From CAYFPX01 sp964519895 (GTDB lineage: Bacteria; Myxococcota_A; UBA796; CAJQPC01), in contig CAZFLE010000008.1 of the NCBI GenBank assembly GCA_964519895.1, positions 55,612 through 119,611 of the forward strand: 64,000 bases of DNA, in the 5' to 3' direction. The translations under genes were made by a program, and so were the position numbers. The notes below the pieces were generated by a model. That model did no database searches and was not told the DNA's origin. It saw only the letters and a list, made by a program, of their open reading frames with translations. This document shows, piece by piece, positions 54,802-63,963 of the stretch (the stretch's first letter is position 1; each line of letters begins with the position of its first letter).

Positions 54802-55836
54802 ATGAAGCAGGTTGGTCATGTCCTGAGGGCCATTTGCGCCCTCACGCTCTTGGCGACCGCCACTGCGCTGTCACCGACCGCCCAGGCCAGCGCCTGGGAA
54901 TCCAAGACCATGCAGGACTACTGGTCCAGCCGCGAGGTCGAGCGTCCGCTCAACCTGGGCAAGGGCTGGCTGGAGTTCGAGGCCGGCGTCGAGGCCAAGC
55001 GGTCCACGGGCTACTGGGGCTCCGACGGCGAGCGGCTCGACTTCGAGAACGCCACCTGGCTCTACACCACCGAGTACCTGGCGGTTCGGTATGGCCTGAC
55101 CCGCAAGATCGAGCTCTTCGGGAACCTGCCGTTCCACTACATGCGCCTGACCAACGACCTGTACGGCACGGACACCAAGGCCTTCCACCTGGGCGACCCC
55201 CACGCCGGCCTGATGTACGACCTGTACCGGGCCCGCTCTCCGCTCACCTCGGTGGTCGCCATCGTCGACCTCAAGCTTCCCGCGGGCAACGAGGCCGTCG
55301 GCTCCTACATCGGGGGCCCGGGCACCCTGTCCGACTTCGTGACCACCACCGGCACCACCGACCTGCGGCTCGGCCTGGCCGGCAAGACCCAGCTCGGTCC
55401 CGTCGCTGTCGGCGGCCAGGTCGGGTACATCCACTACTTCAGCGGGCTGGCCCAGTTCGTGGTCGAGACCGAGGAGCAGCAGTTCGCCGGTCGCATCAAG
55501 CCCGGCGACATGGTCTACCTCCAGGCCCAGCTCGTCGCCCAGGGCGGCCCGGTCGCGGTCATCGTCACCCCGCAGTTCGAGGCCCACGGCCCCACCCAGC
55601 TGGGCACCAGCTCCGAGGGCCTCTTCCCCGACCAGAACCTCGAGCCGGTCGACGGCTCGGGCGGCTGGTCCTTCAGCGTGGACACCAAGCTGATCGCCCA
55701 CGCCTCCAAGAACGCCGACTTCGTGCTCGGCCTGCACGTGCCCGTCCGGGGAGAGGACCTCATGTTCTTCCCCATCGAGGACATCCACCCGACCCGCGGC
55801 CTGACCTGGTCCGCGGCCCTCAAGTTCCGGTACTGA
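54802..55836 (+). CDS. Outer-membrane beta-barrel protein
   Basis: 344 residues. ATG 54802 (GAGG 8 bases upstream) gives the clear signal peptide MKQVGHVLRAICALTLLATA; earlier ATGs add a non-signal extension. The mature protein has paired strands with tyrosine and tryptophan belts (YLAVRYGLTRKIELFGNLPFHY, VAVGGQVGYIHYFSGLA) and ends in aromatic Tyr (SAALKFRY). Related proteins are annotated as DUF3187 or transporter-like barrels, but I cannot confirm one. It starts the plus-strand surface operon, 2 bases from the next gene. Confidence 0.8.
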   Translation: MKQVGHVLRAICALTLLATATALSPTAQASAWESKTMQDYWSSREVERPLNLGKGWLEFEAGVEAKRSTGYWGSDGERLDFENATWLYTTEYLAVRYGLTRKIELFGNLPFHYMRLTNDLYGTDTKAFHLGDPHAGLMYDLYRARSPLTSVVAIVDLKLPAGNEAVGSYIGGPGTLSDFVTTTGTTDLRLGLAGKTQLGPVAVGGQVGYIHYFSGLAQFVVETEEQQFAGRIKPGDMVYLQAQLVAQGGPVAVIVTPQFEAHGPTQLGTSSEGLFPDQNLEPVDGSGGWSFSVDTKLIAHASKNADFVLGLHVPVRGEDLMFFPIEDIHPTRGLTWSAALKFRY

Positions 55837-55838
55837 GC

Positions 55839-58800
55839 ATGAAGCTGCAGAACGTCCTTCCAGCCTTCGGGCTCGCTCTCTCGCTCCTGGCATCGGCGCC
55901 GGCCCAGGCCGACAAGTTCGCCCTGCCCCAGCACTACACCGATCTCGAGTGGTTCACGATCGAGACCGAGCACTTCTACGTGCACTACGCGGCGTCCAAG
56001 GACCAGTCCGAGGCCAACGACCACGTGGTCAACCCGGTCTGGTCCGCGCGCAAGATCGCCAAGGTCTCCGAAGAGATGTGGGCGCCCATGTGCGCGGAGT
56101 TCAACTACTACCTCAAGGAGAAGATCCACGTGGTCCTGCTGGACCAGCCGGACTTCCTCACGGGCTTCACCATTCCCGCGTGGGACTGGATCGAGATCTC
56201 CGCGAACCCGGGCCCGTCGTTCTACCGGATGCGCGGTCGCATGGAGTGGTTCAGCGACGTCATGGTCCACGAGTTCGCCCACGTGATCTCGCTGAAGGCC
56301 AACAGCCCCTTCGCCGAAGGCACCGGGGGCGTGCTGCTCGGTGGCCTGTACACCGACGGCATCAACAACACCGCCAGCGGCGCCGAGGTCTTCCTGGGTG
56401 ACTCCCCCCCGTTCTGGTGGACCGAGGGCGGCGCCGAGTACTGGTCGGACAACGCGGGCTACAACTGGTGGTCTTCCAGCCGGGACATGAACATCCGCAC
56501 CACGGTGCTCGAGGACCGTCTGCTGACCTATGACGAGTGGGTCACCCGCATCGAGAAGCGGGACTGGGGCGACGGCGAGCGCGGCTACCAACAGGGCTAC
56601 AGCATCGCGCTCTACCTGCGCGAGCGCTTCGGCGACGAGACCTTTGCCCAGTTCGCTCTGGAGTCCCAGAAGGGCTTCCATGGGGACTGGGAGGTCGTGA
56701 TCGAGGACGTGCTGGGCATTCCCCTGCGCCAGCTCTACGACGACTGGGTCGACTACCTCACCGAGCGCTACACCGCGGTCTGGGACCGGGTCCGGGCCGA
56801 AGGCGAGGTGCAAGGCCGCGAGCTCAGCATCGATGGCCGCGCCGAGTGGGAGTACACCGACGCCGACGGCCGCGACGCCTGGCTCGCCCAGGAAAAGGCC
56901 GACCGCGAAGACAAGAAAGAAGCGACCAGCAAGTACGCCATCGAGGCCCGCATCTCCGCCGACGGGCAGTGGTGGGGGGTCAACAACTACCCCGGCGTGA
57001 TCGTGACCGAGGTGCCGGACGAGCGGCGGTACAGCGCGTTCAACGGCGGCGTGGCCTTTGGCGACCCCGAGATGCTCGAGCGCCAGTCGCACATGACCCA
57101 TCAGTTCTCCACGAACTACATGTCCGCCTGGGACTTCATCCCCGGGACCACGCAGCTCGTGCGCACCGGCAACGAATTCTCGTACGCCGGCGGCTACCTG
57201 CAGAAGAAGCTCGGCCTTCCTGCGGACCACGCTGGCTACAACTGGAACCAGCTCTGGATCGTGGACTTCACGCCGCGAGAAGAGACCAAGAACGGCGACA
57301 CCTACGAGACCATCAAGCCCGGCAAGCAGGGCGACTTCGGCAAGGGGCGCTGGGCCGAGGAAATGGTCCAGGCCAAGGCCATCCCCAACACCCTGCGGGG
57401 TTCCCAGCCGTCCGTGGCGCCGAACGGCGAGGAGCTCGTCTACTTCCAGTACGGCGACGGCACGCTGAACCTGGTCCGGATCAACCTGGACGGCACCGAC
57501 AAGGTCAACCTGACCAACTGGGACGACGGCACGTGGCTCCAGCGGGCCGAGTGGTCACCGGATGGGCAGCAGATCCTGCTCGTGATCTTCCGGAACTTCC
57601 AGCAGGACATCTACCTGATGAACCGGGACGGCTCGGACCTGCGAGCCCTCACCTGGGACTCCCACGAGGAACAGGACGCCTACTGGCACACCGACGGGAT
57701 GATCTACTTCTCCGCCGACCCGGACGGCATCTTCAACATCTTCAAGTTGAATCCCGAGACGAACCAGATCACCCAGCTGACCAACGTCATCGGCGGCGCC
57801 CAGACCCCGCGCATTACGCCGGAAGGCAACCTGATCTACACCAACTTCACGGCCCACGGCTGGAAGCTCTTTGGCGTCGACAAGGCCGAGTTCCTGGACA
57901 AGGACGCGAGCGACAGCTTCGTCACCGACGTCCCCACCGACGAGGTCGAGGCCGTGTTCGCCTTCAGCGAAGACCTGTCGATGTTCGAGGAGCTGACCTC
58001 CCCGTACCAGACCCGGCGGGCGTTCATCCCGCCCACGACCGTCCCGATCCTGCGCATCGACAACGACAGCCAGGTCGACTGGAACATCCAGGCTGGCTTC
58101 CAGACCTATGCGATGGACTTCGCCGAGTACCACAACATCTTCGGCCAGATCCTGGTGGGGCAGACCATCGATGTGTTGGCCGGGTGGACCTACCACCGAT
58201 GGAAGCCCGACTTCTTCTTCCTGGTGCGCCGTCTCGCCGGCAAGGGGGCCTTCGGCTACCTGCTCGACGAGGACGAGGACCCCACGACCACCGACGACAA
58301 GTCGATCTACGACTACAAGCAGAACTACGCCTACACGGTGGCCTATGGCAGCGTCGACTATCCGCTGGGCAAGTACCTGCACGTCTACGCCGGCATCTTC
58401 GGCATGGACGTGGGCTTCAAGGGCGTCAACGACACGGAATTCGAGCGCTACCTCCAAAAGGGCACCGCTGAGCTGTCGCTGACCTACACCAAGGGCGCCT
58501 CCTACCGGAACCGCATGAACCCCCGAGGCGCCCGTCTGATCGACCTGAGCTACACCCGCGGCGCCACCAACGTGGTCTACGAGCCCAGCTACGGCGTGGT
58601 GATCGACGATGGCGAGAAGCTCAGCCGGTACGGCTACAACCGCTTCGACTTCCGGTGGACCGAGCACCTCAAGATGCCGGACCTGTTGAACAAGTGGCGG
58701 GGCAAGCCCACCCACCAGCTCAACACCCTCCAGGTCGACTTCCAGTTCGGCTTCATCGACCGCAACGTCATGGGCTGGGACGAGTACAACGCCGGCGGCC

Positions 58801-59402
58801 GCCACCCCTACTACTGGGGCCAGGGCGCCTTCCAGCCGAACACCTTCTTTGCCGGCTACCCGGCCAACGCCATGGGCGGCGAGACCCTCGCCATCATCAA
58901 CCTGGCCTACCGCTTCCCGGTGGTCACCAAGATGAACAAGAAGGTCGGCCCGATGTACTTCTACGACGTCTACGCCCAGGTCATGGGCACGGCGGGCAAC
59001 ATCTGGTCCTACCGGCCGCCGGACGAGCCGGGCTCGTACTACACCAACCGCTACGACGACCGCATCGCCTACGACCCCAACGACATCGTTCGCGAAGTCC
59101 CCTTCAAGGACTACTCGTACAAGAACTCCCCCCAGGAGTGCACCACCGACAACCTGGGCTGCAACTACCTGCTGTTCGACGTGGGTGCGGAGATCAGGGT
59201 CGGGGCCAGCTTGTTCAACCGCGGCTCGTGGGACAGCTTCCTGCGGGTTGCCTATGGCTTCAACGACATCCGCGGCAGCGGTGGCGACATCGACGGCGAC
59301 GGCCTGATCGACGCCTCCGATTCCGCCCTGGGCGACTCCCTCTCCAACGAGGTCGAGCCCGGTTCCCTTCGTGTCTACGTCGGCGTCGGCACCGGCTGGT
59401 AG
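55839..59402 (+). CDS. Gluzincin-like metalloprotease / TolB-type propeller / barrel-like fusion
   Basis: 1187 residues from ATG 55839, with signal peptide MKLQNVLPAFGLALSLLASA. Residues about 30-330 look like a zinc peptidase: HEFAH at 144-148 and a glutamate at about 196 in TEGGAEYW are the gluzincin zinc ligands. Residues about 360-740 carry WD40/TolB-like blades (GSQPSVAPNGEELVYFQYGD, AEWSPDGQQILLVIF, DGMIYFSADPDGIFNIF). The last 420 residues are strand-rich and end in aromatic Trp (YVGVGTGW), like an outer-membrane barrel. It is probably a surface-anchored protease or peptide receptor. Confidence 0.82.
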   Translation: MKLQNVLPAFGLALSLLASAPAQADKFALPQHYTDLEWFTIETEHFYVHYAASKDQSEANDHVVNPVWSARKIAKVSEEMWAPMCAEFNYYLKEKIHVVLLDQPDFLTGFTIPAWDWIEISANPGPSFYRMRGRMEWFSDVMVHEFAHVISLKANSPFAEGTGGVLLGGLYTDGINNTASGAEVFLGDSPPFWWTEGGAEYWSDNAGYNWWSSSRDMNIRTTVLEDRLLTYDEWVTRIEKRDWGDGERGYQQGYSIALYLRERFGDETFAQFALESQKGFHGDWEVVIEDVLGIPLRQLYDDWVDYLTERYTAVWDRVRAEGEVQGRELSIDGRAEWEYTDADGRDAWLAQEKADREDKKEATSKYAIEARISADGQWWGVNNYPGVIVTEVPDERRYSAFNGGVAFGDPEMLERQSHMTHQFSTNYMSAWDFIPGTTQLVRTGNEFSYAGGYLQKKLGLPADHAGYNWNQLWIVDFTPREETKNGDTYETIKPGKQGDFGKGRWAEEMVQAKAIPNTLRGSQPSVAPNGEELVYFQYGDGTLNLVRINLDGTDKVNLTNWDDGTWLQRAEWSPDGQQILLVIFRNFQQDIYLMNRDGSDLRALTWDSHEEQDAYWHTDGMIYFSADPDGIFNIFKLNPETNQITQLTNVIGGAQTPRITPEGNLIYTNFTAHGWKLFGVDKAEFLDKDASDSFVTDVPTDEVEAVFAFSEDLSMFEELTSPYQTRRAFIPPTTVPILRIDNDSQVDWNIQAGFQTYAMDFAEYHNIFGQILVGQTIDVLAGWTYHRWKPDFFFLVRRLAGKGAFGYLLDEDEDPTTTDDKSIYDYKQNYAYTVAYGSVDYPLGKYLHVYAGIFGMDVGFKGVNDTEFERYLQKGTAELSLTYTKGASYRNRMNPRGARLIDLSYTRGATNVVYEPSYGVVIDDGEKLSRYGYNRFDFRWTEHLKMPDLLNKWRGKPTHQLNTLQVDFQFGFIDRNVMGWDEYNAGGRHPYYWGQGAFQPNTFFAGYPANAMGGETLAIINLAYRFPVVTKMNKKVGPMYFYDVYAQVMGTAGNIWSYRPPDEPGSYYTNRYDDRIAYDPNDIVREVPFKDYSYKNSPQECTTDNLGCNYLLFDVGAEIRVGASLFNRGSWDSFLRVAYGFNDIRGSGGDIDGDGLIDASDSALGDSLSNEVEPGSLRVYVGVGTGW

Positions 59403-59411
59403 GAGACTGAA

Positions 59412-60980
59412 ATGACTCGACCCTCTGCCTCAATGCTCCTGCTCCCCGCGGCGTTGCTCGCGTTGACCGCCTGCGGGCGCGACGCCGAAGACGTCGACGT
59501 CAAGCTCGTCGGCGTCGGCAACAACCCCGACGACATCGGCCCAGTGCCCGAGGAGGCTGGAGGCCTGGTCGAGTACGACCACGTCGACTTCGCCGGCGGA
59601 GGCCTCTCGCTGGGGCTCCTGGGCCTGGTCTCCACCGACGAGGTCGGTCCGGACATGACCACCTTCGCGCCGCCCTATGCGGCGGTCTACGGACTGAGCT
59701 TCCTGTTCGACGACGCGGTCCCGGACCCGCTGGCCCACTACGGCGCCTTCGGCTCCCCGCCGCCGGTCGCCGACAACTGCTGGACCACCTATGAGCCCAT
59801 GGCCTTCATCTCTGCGGGCACCGTGGACGTGGGCTACGGCCTTCGCATCACCTCGATGGAGAGCGAGGCGGTCTACAACATGGGCCGCTACCCAGAGGTC
59901 TACCCGCCGGACCCCCAGGACGTGTTCGTCTACTACATCGGCGTCGAAGGCCACGTCACCACGCCCATGACCGCGTACGCGCTGGGCGAGAGTGACGACC
60001 CGAGCACCATGACCGACAAGGTCGTGCGGCCGTCGAACTTCCCCCACGGCGAAGAGGTCAGGGTCGAATTCCCCGGAGGCATTCCGCCGTTCGAGGCCCC
60101 GGTCAGCTCCATTCCCCAGACCAGCTTCGCGGTCGGCGACGTGCCCACCTTCAAGCTGCCGTCTGCCCCCAGCGACCTGCTGATCAGCTGGGACGGCGTC
60201 GCCTACGACGGCCGCGGCAACGAGGTCGCCTCTGACGGCGAGCACCAGACCTGCGTACAGTTCCTCCCCAACGATCCCGATGGGCTGGTCGACTGTGGCC
60301 AGGCCCAGGTGCCGCCCAACAGCGACCCCAGCTTCGACGGGCAGATCTACACCGGTCCTTGGGACACCAGCGACGGCAAGGTCACCTTCCGGTGGACCGA
60401 GGGCAGCGACCCCAACGAACAGGTCATCCTGAACGTCCGTTTCCTGGAGCCCATCGACCAGAACGGCGAGAACTTCCTGGTGGGCAAGGTCCCCGTCGCC
60501 GACGACGACGAGGTGAGCAGCTTCTGGGAAGACGACCTCGAAGACGGCCTGGTCAGCGGCGACATGCCCCAGGGCTACCGCGACCCCCTCGCCTGTGAAG
60601 AGGCCGACGGTGACGCCGAGGTCAGCTACATCTTCAACCCGCTCAGTCTCGAAGGCGACGGCGACCCCAAGCAACACATGCGGGGTGACCCCAGCAGCAA
60701 CCTGGCCGAGGTCAGCTGCCTGGTGGCCGACGACGGCGAATTCGACCTGACGATGGCGCACCTCGAGGACGCCATCGCCTATGTTCAGCGCAACGGCGGT
60801 GCCGGTGGCGCTGTCTTCTTCTTCTCCCGCACCACCGAGATGGCCCTGCCGCTCCCCGCGGTCAAGGACCGCGAGGGCAACCGGCGGGATGTCCCGGACG
60901 CCCAGGTCCAGGCCAACTCGATCAAGGTCGGCCGGCTCTGGCTGGAAGACGACTCCATGACCAGCCTGTGGACGGACTGA
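59412..60980 (+). CDS. Lipoprotein, unknown function
   Basis: 522 residues from ATG 59412. Signal MTRPSASMLLLPAALLALTAC (Cys21). The mature protein is acidic and beta-rich, with a Cys pair region (NCWTTYEPM, TCVQFLPNDPDGLVDC) and D/G-rich loops likely to bind Ca2+. No named domain. It follows the protease/barrel gene by 9 bases and precedes the IPT lipoprotein by 3, so the four genes form one operon. A long antisense frame spans this gene and the next, but its Val/Gly-rich composition marks it as a shadow. Confidence 0.82.
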   Translation: MTRPSASMLLLPAALLALTACGRDAEDVDVKLVGVGNNPDDIGPVPEEAGGLVEYDHVDFAGGGLSLGLLGLVSTDEVGPDMTTFAPPYAAVYGLSFLFDDAVPDPLAHYGAFGSPPPVADNCWTTYEPMAFISAGTVDVGYGLRITSMESEAVYNMGRYPEVYPPDPQDVFVYYIGVEGHVTTPMTAYALGESDDPSTMTDKVVRPSNFPHGEEVRVEFPGGIPPFEAPVSSIPQTSFAVGDVPTFKLPSAPSDLLISWDGVAYDGRGNEVASDGEHQTCVQFLPNDPDGLVDCGQAQVPPNSDPSFDGQIYTGPWDTSDGKVTFRWTEGSDPNEQVILNVRFLEPIDQNGENFLVGKVPVADDDEVSSFWEDDLEDGLVSGDMPQGYRDPLACEEADGDAEVSYIFNPLSLEGDGDPKQHMRGDPSSNLAEVSCLVADDGEFDLTMAHLEDAIAYVQRNGGAGGAVFFFSRTTEMALPLPAVKDREGNRRDVPDAQVQANSIKVGRLWLEDDSMTSLWTD

Positions 60981-60983
60981 GCC

Positions 60984-63659
60984 ATGACCTTCATGCCACG
61001 ACTCCTCCTCCTCTCCGCCTCCACCCTGCTGGCCTGTGCCGGCCAGGTCGAGCCCTACTACTCCGGAGAAGCCCCCCAGATCCTGGGCGTTGAAGGCGGC
61101 GCTGCCTCTGAGCTCGGCAACACCGGTGGCGGCCAGATCGTCATCCTGGGCGAAGGCTTCGGAGAGGACACGGCTTCCGTCGTCGTCTACTTCGGCACGG
61201 TCAACGCCCTGGTCGACGACGTCACCGACGACCGCTTGACGGTCACCGTGCCCCGAGGCCCCCTGACCGGGGGCCCGGTCGACGTCGCTGTCAGCACCCA
61301 GGGCGGCGTGGACATCGCCGACGACCTGTACGTCTACGACGTCGGCGACTTCTACGACGACCAGGTCGCGTACGTGCTGGCCACCAACTACTGGTACAGC
61401 TGCTACGGCGGCGGCGACGACAGCCACGGGGCGGGCTGCGACACCATCGCCTTCAACGGCTACACCGGCACCAGCGGCGCCGCGGAGTTCTTCGACTTCG
61501 TGTTCCCGCGGGTGCACAGCCAGAGCCTCGGCTGGTTCGGCGGCACCGACGAGTCCCCGACCTGGGCGGTCCAGACCCCAGCCCAGGTCACCTTCGCCTC
61601 CAGCGTGGACGACCTGCGCTTCCAGATTCCCTACGGCAGCGACGACAACGGCAGCCCCGACTTCGCGCTCATCAACGCCGTCTACGACGACGGCGGCGGC
61701 GGTTGGTGTGCCAATGCGTCCGATCTGGCCAGCTGGTACTGGGGCGGCGGCGACGGCTACGAGGAATTCAACGTCGCCACCAACTCCGGCCCGATCACGG
61801 CGGACTCGGCCAACTCCGAGGCCGACTGCCTCGAAGGCCAGGTCTGGGTGCCGGCCGACACCCTGCGCTACTGCGCCGTGCCCGAGTACGGCGCCGTGCC
61901 GCTCGACTACGAGGCCGACTGGCCCGTGCCCGCGTCGTTCTTCGTCGACCAGGACGGCTACGAGGACTTCGACACCACGGTCGAGGTCCGCATGAAGGGC
62001 GCGTTCTCCCGGACCTTCGACGTGGCGCTGCCCGAGCCGGTCCAGCCCGTCGTGACCGAGGGCATCAACCCGATCAACGACGACGGCTTCCTGTGGTCCC
62101 TGTCCGACTTCGAGGCCTGCTTCGACGACGACCTGGACGGCAACACCACCTTGGACGAGACCGCGGTCACCTTCAGCTGGCTGCCGTCCGAGACCGAGCT
62201 CACGACCAACGAGGATCTGGGCGCCGAAGAGCCCCAGGTCATCCGGGACTCTCGCACCTTCGTGCGGGTCACCCTGACCACCCTCAGCATCGGGTGGCTC
62301 GGGGGCGAGGCCTACCCGGTTCGGGCGACCATCTCGGTGCCGGACAGCTACCACGTCGACCCCGAGACGGGCATGTCGACCTTGGAGCTGCCCGCGTCCG
62401 TGCTGTACCAGTTCCCGACCAACGACTCCCAGTGGGGCGGCACCTCGGGCGGCGGTGGCCTGGGTGGGGCACCCGGTGGGGGAGACGAGACCTTCCTCTT
62501 CGCCGACAGTGCTCGCTCCGACTACGGCTACCTGGTCGTGACCTTCGACCGGGTCACCGAGTACCGGTTGGACGCGGGCCCGAAGCTGGGTGGCGACGTC
62601 ATCATGGCCTACAACACCGGCGACTTCGGCTTCTTCTCCTGGGGCAACCCCAAGGACGGCGGCGACTGCGGCAACTGCGCCGATGAAGACGCGGATGGCT
62701 GGCCCGACGAGCTGGACCCCGACTGCGTCGAGGGCACCGTCGAGGACGGTAGCTGGGACGGCTACGAGTTCTACACCTGCTCGGACGGCCTGGACAACGA
62801 CAGCGACGGCTTCGCCGATGAGCTGGACCCGGACTGTTCGGCCGGCACCGACCGCGAGAGCAACTGTGGCGACGGCGTCGACAACGACGGCGACGGCTGG
62901 ACCGACGACGCGGACGGCGAGTGCCTGGATCCCCTGGGCGCTGAGATCGGCGGCGACGCCGCTGACTGGGAGTGCACCGACGGCGTCGACAACGACGGCG
63001 ACGGCTGGATCGACCAGGACGACCCGGTCTGCACGAACGGCGCCGACCCCGAGGACGACGGCTTCCTGGCCGAATTCGAGTGCAACGACGGCATCGACAA
63101 CGACGGCCACGGCGACGCCGACTCCCTCGACCCCCTGTGCATCATGCGCGGTGCCGACCAGGAGACCGAGGAGCCCGAGTACGCCGAGGACACCGACTGC
63201 GACGACCTCGTGGACAACGACGAGGACGGCTACATCGACGGCAACGACCCCGACTGCGAGTACAGCCCATACTGGCGCGAAGGCAACGCCTTCAGCGACG
63301 CCGATGAGCGGCCCGAGACGGCGACCGAGTGCTACGACGGTGCCGACAACGACGGCGACGGCTGGATCGACGGCCTGGACGTCGGCTGTACGAACCTGAC
63401 CTCGGGTGAGCTCGACGGCTTCCTCGACGACGAAGGCGCCGACGTCGCGGACAACACCTGTGGTGATGGCGTGGACAACGACACCGACGGCTGGACCGAC
63501 GCCGACGACCCCGACTGCACGGTGGCGACCAACGAAGTCGGCTACGGCGACACCTCGTGCAACGACGGCGTAGACAACGACGGCGACACCTTCCTCGACG
63601 CCGACGACCCGGACTGCTTGACCGCCGAGCAGGACAGCGAGGTCTCCAGCAAGGACTGA
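60984..63659 (+). CDS. Surface lipoprotein with IPT/TIG domain and Ca-binding DNDGDG repeats
   Basis: 891 residues from ATG 60984, lipobox LLAC. An IPT/TIG Ig-like domain lies at about residues 30-115 (PQILGVEGGAASELGNTGGG ... VVVYFGTVNALVDDV). Residues about 115-560 are a beta-rich body of unknown type. Residues about 565-885 hold about nine units of the form CxDGVDNDGDGWxDxxDPDC, each with the DxDxDG calcium-loop pattern and cysteines that could bridge. Compared with the MopE repeats of the giant lipoprotein, the unit is different (single acidic loop, Trp after the loop). The last gene before the hairpin at 63697. Confidence 0.87.
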   Translation: MTFMPRLLLLSASTLLACAGQVEPYYSGEAPQILGVEGGAASELGNTGGGQIVILGEGFGEDTASVVVYFGTVNALVDDVTDDRLTVTVPRGPLTGGPVDVAVSTQGGVDIADDLYVYDVGDFYDDQVAYVLATNYWYSCYGGGDDSHGAGCDTIAFNGYTGTSGAAEFFDFVFPRVHSQSLGWFGGTDESPTWAVQTPAQVTFASSVDDLRFQIPYGSDDNGSPDFALINAVYDDGGGGWCANASDLASWYWGGGDGYEEFNVATNSGPITADSANSEADCLEGQVWVPADTLRYCAVPEYGAVPLDYEADWPVPASFFVDQDGYEDFDTTVEVRMKGAFSRTFDVALPEPVQPVVTEGINPINDDGFLWSLSDFEACFDDDLDGNTTLDETAVTFSWLPSETELTTNEDLGAEEPQVIRDSRTFVRVTLTTLSIGWLGGEAYPVRATISVPDSYHVDPETGMSTLELPASVLYQFPTNDSQWGGTSGGGGLGGAPGGGDETFLFADSARSDYGYLVVTFDRVTEYRLDAGPKLGGDVIMAYNTGDFGFFSWGNPKDGGDCGNCADEDADGWPDELDPDCVEGTVEDGSWDGYEFYTCSDGLDNDSDGFADELDPDCSAGTDRESNCGDGVDNDGDGWTDDADGECLDPLGAEIGGDAADWECTDGVDNDGDGWIDQDDPVCTNGADPEDDGFLAEFECNDGIDNDGHGDADSLDPLCIMRGADQETEEPEYAEDTDCDDLVDNDEDGYIDGNDPDCEYSPYWREGNAFSDADERPETATECYDGADNDGDGWIDGLDVGCTNLTSGELDGFLDDEGADVADNTCGDGVDNDTDGWTDADDPDCTVATNEVGYGDTSCNDGVDNDGDTFLDADDPDCLTAEQDSEVSSKD

Positions 63660-63696
63660 ACCGCTGGCGGCCCCACGGGGCCTTCAGGTGCGCCCC

Positions 63697-63721
63697 AGGG
63701 CCCACGCACCGCGTGGGCCCT
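63697..63721 (+). terminator. Hairpin terminator after the surface operon
   Basis: AGGGCCCACGC (63697-63707) pairs perfectly with GCGTGGGCCCT (63711-63721) around a 3-base loop, followed by TGTTGTGCTT. It is the strongest terminator-like structure in the window, about 40 bases after the last stop. A shorter GGCCCC/GGGGCC palindrome (63669-63682) precedes it. Confidence 0.8.
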
Positions 63722-63841
63722 GTTGTGCTTCGGGGACCGCGCCTGGACGCCCCCAGGCCCCCCTCAGGGCCCCGAATGTCCCCTGGCCAGAGCACGGCGA
63801 TCCCCACGGCAGGCCAATCCGGGCTTTGTTGCCCGAAGCCC

Positions 63842-63870
63842 TTGACGCCCCTTGCAGCCGCCGATAAAAG
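63842..63870 (+). promoter_or_regulatory. Sigma-70-like promoter in the right-end non-coding region
   Basis: TTGACG (63842-63847) is followed after 16 bases by ATAAAA (63864-63869), or after 17 by TAAAAG. It is followed by a GC-rich discriminator, and the sequence turns AT-rich only near 63950, with no coding frame. The 341 bases from 63660 hold no gene that I can support, apart from this promoter and the leader elements. Confidence 0.55.
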
Positions 63871-63929
63871 CCGTGGGCTTCCCGAGGGACTCCCAAGGGA
63901 CGCCGCCTCTCCCGCTGGGGAGTTGGACA

Positions 63930-63963
63930 CCTGCCTCGCTGGCAGGGTCGGTCTTTGAAAACC
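63930..63963 (+). promoter_or_regulatory. boxB-like hairpin and boxA-like motif (possible rRNA operon leader)
   Basis: CCTGCC and GGCAGG form a 6-bp hairpin with loop TCGCT (63930-63946). It is followed at 63950 by GGTCTTTGAAAACC, similar to the bacterial boxA (TGCTCTTTAACA). The order hairpin then boxA is that of rRNA leaders. The sequence beyond is AT-rich until the window ends. The 16S gene itself is not in view. Confidence 0.4.

Noticed and set aside
59430..63110. A 1226-codon minus-strand open frame opposite the two lipoproteins
   Set aside because: The plus-strand genes have lipoboxes, an IPT domain and calcium-loop repeats. The opposite frame is a V/G-rich shadow.
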